Below, piece by piece: positions 44,004-48,328 of a DNA stretch of 48,328 nucleotides (positions are counted from its first letter, which is position 1; each line of letters starts with the position of its first letter). Position numbers and translations under genes: made by a program. Below the pieces are notes generated by a model. The model was given only the letters and a program-made list of their open reading frames with translations, did not search any database and had not been told where the DNA came from. Source of the DNA: a virus; the IMG/VR virus record IMGVR_UViG_3300028581_001523, positions 1 to 48,328 of that record; one strand, 5' to 3'.

Positions 44004-44180
44004 ATGAAATCATTTCTACAATCATTTATCTTACTTCTACAAGTGGTTCTTCTGGGGGTAATACTATTACTCATCTTGGTATTTTGGATGAGTCCTAACG
44101 CATTAGGACGCAGATGTGCTGAATTCAAATCTACCTATGATTCTGTATTAATAGTTCATAGTCACTTCTACCAAGAGTAA
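44004..44180 (+). CDS. Small membrane protein
   Basis: A 58-residue protein with one long hydrophobic stretch (FLQSFILLLQVVLLGVILLL) able to span the membrane, then a short soluble end with a Cys and several Tyr. It may act in lysis or envelope change, but the sequence shows only the membrane segment. Confidence 0.5.
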   Translation: MKSFLQSFILLLQVVLLGVILLLILVFWMSPNALGRRCAEFKSTYDSVLIVHSHFYQE

Positions 44181-44222
44181 AAATTAATTTTTTTTTTAAT
44201 CAATTCCTTTATAATTTTATAA

Positions 44223-44247
44223 CTTGATAAGTAAAGTTATAATTTTG
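44223..44247 (+). promoter_or_regulatory. Putative promoter before virion genes
   Basis: TAATTTTG at 44240-44247 matches the TAnnTTTG -7 consensus exactly. A TTG lies 13 bases upstream. It precedes the gene at 44270 by 22 bases, after a T-run at 44191-44199 that may be a weak terminator for the upstream genes. There is no dyad, so it may be read by the host sigma factor or at another time. Confidence 0.6.
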
Positions 44248-44269
44248 TCTTTATGAAAACAACAAATTA

Positions 44270-44980
44270 ATGGAAACGATCCTCAAATCAGATCTTGAGA
44301 AATCAGTAAAACTAGGTGAAGTAGAAGTATTTACAGCCGAACAGATTAAACAGTTTGCTACGGATGCATATGAAGAGATTCAGAAATCAGTAGACGGACA
44401 AGATAAGATGTATGCTGAGGTTGCTTCTGAAGTAAAGAGTTTCAAACCAATTAAGGTATGGGATGATAAGACTCTGGAGAAGTCTATTATGTTTATACGT
44501 CCAGCACAGATCAGATGGGATGAACCAGTTGGTGATGATATTTGTAAGTCACGTAGTGGTACCTATCTGAATACCCCTGAGAACCGTAAACTGGGTAGGG
44601 TTGGGAAGAAGTATGGAGTTGAAGTAACTGAAAAACCTGAGGAAGCAGATAACTATAGAGCACCTGGAGCCGTTTATACAAATAAACAACTCAATAGAAT
44701 GGCAGCTGAACAAGAAGTTACAGAAAGTGGAATAAATGATCTTAAAACAGTTTTATCAAAGAGATTTAAGGACCCAGAGAGTCAAGAGTATCATGATAAA
44801 GTTCAAGAATTAGTTAAGAGGTATCTTAAAAAGTATACCCCAAAGTCTAAACATAAGATGATTGATGAACAGTCATGGATGGAGGATGAAATGTTTGGTG
44901 GGGGTGAACACAAAAATGTAAAAGAGACTATCAACTATCTTAATGAACTTATTCAAGATATTACTAGTGAGAAAGACTAA
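44270..44980 (+). CDS. Hypothetical virion-region protein
   Basis: A 236-residue acidic and basic mixed protein (METILKSDLEKSVKLGEVEVF) with a WDDKTLEKSIMFIRPAQIRW region and a helical C-terminus (DKVQELVKRYLKKY). It opens the block that contains the Ig-like protein and portal. No motif recognised. It might be a small head or scaffold-related protein. Confidence 0.5.
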   Translation: METILKSDLEKSVKLGEVEVFTAEQIKQFATDAYEEIQKSVDGQDKMYAEVASEVKSFKPIKVWDDKTLEKSIMFIRPAQIRWDEPVGDDICKSRSGTYLNTPENRKLGRVGKKYGVEVTEKPEEADNYRAPGAVYTNKQLNRMAAEQEVTESGINDLKTVLSKRFKDPESQEYHDKVQELVKRYLKKYTPKSKHKMIDEQSWMEDEMFGGGEHKNVKETINYLNELIQDITSEKD

Positions 44981-45010
44981 TTTCGACAATAATATAAACA
45001 CCCTATAACA

Positions 45011-45565
45011 ATGAAACAGTACGTTTTTAGTCCCATAGATAACTCCTACAAGATCAGTTATCTCACAAATGGGATAGTTGATAATGATCGTTTATTTATC
45101 AACGAAATTAAGTCAGAGAAGGCTGGAGTGGTAACAACTGGTCTTATAACAGAGGCAAAGGCTTTACATTTTCCTCATGATTATGTAGAGACAACAGAAA
45201 AGATTCTGTATGCTTTTGCAGTAGCCAATGGTTTGAACCTGGAAGTGTATGAAGACCGTCACGCAATGGTGAATCTCAATGAGACACTTAGTAATTTCTT
45301 AACATTCTCAGTAGACCATCAGTCTGGTGCCGCTGTTATTGACCACACAGCCAAGACAATTGCTATCAATGTGGCTAATGGATCAACAGTGACCGATTTG
45401 AAGTCAACATTTACTGTCACCAACGGAGCAACTGTTAAGATTGGTGCAACAGCACAGGTAAGTGGTACTACAGAGAATGATTTTACAGGTGCTGTTACAT
45501 ATATTGTAACCAGTCACGATACTACTGCACATATTGACTATGTAGTTACAGTAACTGTTCTTTAA
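45011..45565 (+). CDS. Protein with C-terminal Ig-like (DUF5018-type) domain
   Basis: The last 95 residues (SNFLTFSVDHQSGAAVIDH onward, ending IDYVVTVTVL) look like one Ig-like/cadherin-like beta domain, common on phage head and tail surfaces and in Bacteroidota proteins of the DUF5018 type. The N-terminal 90 residues are a separate domain. It is probably a head decoration or other virion protein. Confidence 0.6.
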   Translation: MKQYVFSPIDNSYKISYLTNGIVDNDRLFINEIKSEKAGVVTTGLITEAKALHFPHDYVETTEKILYAFAVANGLNLEVYEDRHAMVNLNETLSNFLTFSVDHQSGAAVIDHTAKTIAINVANGSTVTDLKSTFTVTNGATVKIGATAQVSGTTENDFTGAVTYIVTSHDTTAHIDYVVTVTVL

Positions 45566-45610
45566 TCATCTCATCTATTCCGAAAATGTTTATAAAGCAA
45601 AGAAGGAGTA

Positions 45611-47323
45611 ATGGGAAACTATCAAGATGTCAAGAGGGTTGATGAAGATATTGCAAAGTTGACTATTGAGAAGAGTTTACTTCTTGAGAAACAACTACAG
45701 TCTAATGATGTTGATTCAATTTACAAAGCTCAGTCATACCTCCAAGAACTAGATAAGAACAAAAAGAAGAAGGATATTCGTTCGTTTCTGTTTGATCCAT
45801 TTGATGCCTACTATACAACAGGTGGATATAAACAACAACGTAAACGGGTATCCTTCGATGTTTTAAAGAAGGTAGGCGATACACCTATTGTTGGTTCTAT
45901 TATTAATACAAGGGTTTTTCAGATTCAGAACTTTCTTCGATTCACTGACAACGATAAAGAGGAGGGTTATATTATTCGTAAGAAGAGATCATTGTTTGAA
46001 CCAAAGAAAAAGGGTGAAGAAATAAAGAAGGAAGACCAACAGAAGATTGAGTATATTGTAAACTTTTTGGAGAATGGTGGATTAAGGGGGAAGTGGGACA
46101 TCAATGATGATCTTCACGACTTTGTTAGAAAGACGATGAGGGACTCACTATCTTATGATCAGTTGTGTGCAGAGTGTGAAAGAAACCGTAGATTTGAATT
46201 AATTGGGTTTACAGCTGTTGATGGTTCTACTATTAGGATATTGGAAACAGTAGACCCAAGATTCAAGGTACAATCTGAACAGAAGTATAAAACGGTGTTT
46301 GGTCAGTTACCACGATATGCTCAGGTGTATCAGAGTAATGTGATGAAGAATGAATTCACCAAAGAAGAGATTATCTATTACCCATGGGAGTTGATGTATG
46401 CACAACGTAACAAGACATCACAGATAGATAAGAATGGGTATGGGACATCAGAAATTGAAGTACTGCTCGATATCATAACCTGGTCACTCTGGGGCATGCA
46501 GTATAATGGGAATTTCTTTAAACAGGGATCAAATCCTAAAGGTTTTATCAACCTAAAGGATGGTGGTGCCAATATGGATATTGTTAATGATTTCCGACAG
46601 ACCTGGAGACAGATGATAGCGGGAGTTTCGAATTCTCATAAAATCCCTGTTTTCAGCGGTATTGACTTGGAGTGGATTGATTTACAGAGTAATAATAAAG
46701 ATATGGAATTCCAACAATGGATGGAGTTCTTAATTGTTATGCTTTGTTCAGTTTACACTATCGATCCATCAGAACTGGGTTATCAGTTTCAGAAGGGAGC
46801 ACAAATCTTTGGACAACAGGGACAGAAAGAAAGAGTTCAACATTCTAAGAAAAAAGGATTAAAGCCATTATTGATATTTTTAGAGAAGGTGTTGACCAAA
46901 TGGATTGTGTCCGAGATTGATAATGATTATGAACTCAAGTTCACAGGCATTGATAATGAAGACGAGGCAGAAGTAGTAGATATAACGAAAAAGAAGTTGG
47001 ATGCAGGTATTGTATCTTTTGAATCAGAATTTGAAAAAGAGATGGGAAGACCTTATAATCCAAAAACTGATACTATATTAAATAGTACTTTTCAACAGGC
47101 TCAACAGATGAAGATGTATGGTGGAGAAGGTAGTAACGGAGCAGTTGATGAGATGACAGGTGAACCAGAAACAGGACAACAGAACCCATTTGAAGAATAT
47201 AGTCCAGATCAGAATCCTATTGGTGGAGGGAAACCTGGTCCACAGATGATGAAGTCATTACAGTCCGACCCTATATTGAGTCAGGCTATGAAATATATCG
47301 ATGAAAATTTAAATGTAGACTAA
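45611..47323 (+). CDS. Portal protein
   Basis: The portal ring forms the DNA entry gate of the head. This 570-residue protein has the usual order: an acidic start, GYGTSEIEVLLDIITWSLWG and NFFKQGSNPKGFINLKDGG in the core, IPVFSGIDLEWIDLQSNNKD and YTIDPSELGYQ before the crown, and a Gln/Gly/Pro-rich C-terminus. The call relies on the typical segment patterns of HK97/SPP1-type portals. It follows the Ig-like gene by 45 bases and leads into 47325. Confidence 0.8.
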   Translation: MGNYQDVKRVDEDIAKLTIEKSLLLEKQLQSNDVDSIYKAQSYLQELDKNKKKKDIRSFLFDPFDAYYTTGGYKQQRKRVSFDVLKKVGDTPIVGSIINTRVFQIQNFLRFTDNDKEEGYIIRKKRSLFEPKKKGEEIKKEDQQKIEYIVNFLENGGLRGKWDINDDLHDFVRKTMRDSLSYDQLCAECERNRRFELIGFTAVDGSTIRILETVDPRFKVQSEQKYKTVFGQLPRYAQVYQSNVMKNEFTKEEIIYYPWELMYAQRNKTSQIDKNGYGTSEIEVLLDIITWSLWGMQYNGNFFKQGSNPKGFINLKDGGANMDIVNDFRQTWRQMIAGVSNSHKIPVFSGIDLEWIDLQSNNKDMEFQQWMEFLIVMLCSVYTIDPSELGYQFQKGAQIFGQQGQKERVQHSKKKGLKPLLIFLEKVLTKWIVSEIDNDYELKFTGIDNEDEAEVVDITKKKLDAGIVSFESEFEKEMGRPYNPKTDTILNSTFQQAQQMKMYGGEGSNGAVDEMTGEPETGQQNPFEEYSPDQNPIGGGKPGPQMMKSLQSDPILSQAMKYIDENLNVD

Positions 47324-47324
47324 A

Positions 47325-48182
47325 ATGAATATTGAAGATAAGATCAATCAGAAACGTAAAGAAGAAGAAAACTTCATCCAGAAGTCACTACCTGTAACAT
47401 TTGGTGAGATGAAAGAAGATATCATTAAAGCCAAGAAGGCCGAGATAGGTACTATATCAACTCATGGTGGTGTTAAAATGCGTAAGGAAGCAAATGGGTG
47501 GGTTCCTGTAAAAGAGGGTAGTGGAGAAAAGAAAACGCAAGATAACGAAGAGAAACCGGGTGTAACACCAGAAGAATTAGCTGAACATGCTACAAAGGTA
47601 TCAGAGGCTGCCTTAATGAATGCAACCAAACAATCTACTGATCCATCGGTACGTCAGGCAGCTCATAAGGAACTCCAACGTAGGAAGAACGAGGAGGCAC
47701 AGGAGACATTTAAGGCACCTGAGGGTGAGAAAAAGAAAGATGAAGAACCCGATATGAAAGATATGATGAAGAGGGGTCTTCATGCAGCCGATAATAAGAA
47801 GAAAGAGACTGAGTCTGGTGGATCTAAGAAACCCCCAGTTGAACCACCTAAAGTAGATGAGAAGGCCAGTGAAGATGAAAAGTCTAAGAAGAAAGAAGAA
47901 CCAAAAAAAGAGGGAAAAGAAGGGTTAGGTAAAACTAAGAGTGGTAAAGAGATAAGTATCACCCAGAATGCCAAACTGGAAGCAACCTACACTCCTCAGG
48001 ATCATATGGATGCTGCTTACACACTATTAGATGGTTTGAAGAAGATGAAACCAGAAGATGCAAAGAAAGCAAATGATAGAATTGCTGATGCATTTGATAG
48101 GCATATAGCTTCAGCCAAACATAAGGCTTTACAGAATATTGTAGAGAAAGAAAAGAAGAATAGAGAATCTAAGAAAGATTAA
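47325..48182 (+). CDS. Highly charged protein downstream of portal, possible scaffold
   Basis: A 285-residue protein that is mostly Lys/Glu and low in hydrophobic residues, with only an HGGVKMRKEANGWVPVKEG segment near residues 47-65 resembling a short folded domain. The centre (about residues 70-210) looks disordered and the end is helical. Charged proteins like this beside portal genes often act as scaffolds or head-maturation partners, but the motif does not prove it. Confidence 0.45.
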   Translation: MNIEDKINQKRKEEENFIQKSLPVTFGEMKEDIIKAKKAEIGTISTHGGVKMRKEANGWVPVKEGSGEKKTQDNEEKPGVTPEELAEHATKVSEAALMNATKQSTDPSVRQAAHKELQRRKNEEAQETFKAPEGEKKKDEEPDMKDMMKRGLHAADNKKKETESGGSKKPPVEPPKVDEKASEDEKSKKKEEPKKEGKEGLGKTKSGKEISITQNAKLEATYTPQDHMDAAYTLLDGLKKMKPEDAKKANDRIADAFDRHIASAKHKALQNIVEKEKKNRESKKD

Positions 48183-48204
48183 GTTTTTTTATTGGTACTC
48201 TATT

Positions 48205-48241
48205 TATTAATTTTATATACAATTATAGAAAATGTTGTATA
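48205..48241 (+). promoter_or_regulatory. Promoter with overlapping stem-loop before TnpB-like gene
   Basis: TATTAATTTTAT at 48205-48216 repeats the box seen before both GIY-YIG copies. TATACAA (48216-48222) pairs with TTGTATA (48235-48241), directly before the ATG at 48246. Because the stem starts at the promoter box, a transcript from this promoter would probably lack part of it, whereas a longer read-through RNA would contain it all. Confidence 0.5.
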
Positions 48242-48245
48242 AAAA

Positions 48246-48328
48246 ATGAAAACTTATCAAATAAGATTATTTCCATCAAAAGACCAGATAAATCAATTAC
48301 AGGAACTATCCGATATAAGAAAAAATAT
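48246..48328 (+). CDS. TnpB-like (IS605 OrfB) protein, N-terminal part
   Basis: The visible 27 codons read MKTYQIRLFPSKDQINQLQE then LSDIRKN. This matches the N-terminus of TnpB/OrfB proteins of IS200/IS605-type elements (a KxYxxRLxPxxxQ start followed by a leucine-rich helix). The gene runs past the window end. No TnpA is seen upstream, so it may be a freestanding RNA-guided nuclease acting like the other homing genes here. Confidence 0.65.
   Translation, partial: MKTYQIRLFPSKDQINQLQELSDIRKN

Overview
The window looks like part of a large tailed-phage genome whose host is probably a member of the Bacteroidota. Every convincing gene lies on the + strand, packed with short or negative gaps and often 1-4 base stop/start overlaps. 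Phage hallmarks are a portal protein, phage-type replication and nucleotide enzymes, inteins and homing nucleases. The host guess rests on AT-rich promoters with a TAnnTTTG-like -7 box, few Shine-Dalgarno sites, and several small proteins of types common in Bacteroidota phages. No terminase large subunit, major capsid or tail gene lies inside the window.

Layout. 1-1.8 kb: end of a DNA methyltransferase and a TOPRIM primase. 2.0-10.5 kb: a nearly continuous nucleotide and DNA modification block with queD, queE, folE, MazG-like, dut, an acyltransferase-like protein, a DpdA-like DNA transglycosylase, a P-loop kinase, queF, a CxxCxxCC protein, queC and a DUF1599 protein. Together these would make preQ1 from GTP and insert a 7-deazaguanine into DNA. 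10.5-24.9 kb: replication and recombination, with DnaE (HNH intein), a putative ssDNA-binding protein, SbcD, a GIY-YIG homing nuclease, RecA (LAGLIDADG intein inside the P-loop), SbcC, a decayed second GIY-YIG gene and a RuvC-like resolvase. 25-28.5 kb: a DUF932 protein with its own promoter and strong terminator, then NAD-dependent ligase.

28.5-31.4 kb is an accessory stretch of different composition (coiled coil, PP-loop protein, alanine-repeat protein, small Cys-rich proteins). 31.4-34.9 kb holds a winged-helix protein followed by four 21-bp tandem repeats, a SNF2 helicase, SSB and RNase HI. 35-39.8 kb holds a secreted repeat protein, GroEL and a class II ribonucleotide reductase. 40.2-44.2 kb is a run of small unknown genes with a degenerate tRNA-like element. 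44.2-48.2 kb starts the virion genes: an Ig-like surface protein, the portal and a charged protein. The window ends inside a TnpB-like gene.

Regulation. Six intergenic regions carry an AT-rich 15-bp dyad (best copy TTATAATCATTATAA) 30-60 bp upstream of a TAATTTTA or TATATTTA box. A second promoter form, without the dyad, precedes both GIY-YIG copies and the TnpB gene, and in each case a stem-loop lies at or just after the expected transcript start. Two terminators share the same 8-base loop, TAACCAAT. The most notable points are the preQ1/DpdA cluster with its extra enzymes, the four different mobile-nuclease families with shared promoter and leader architecture, and the repeated dyad promoter. 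All function calls come from reading motifs; no database search was run.
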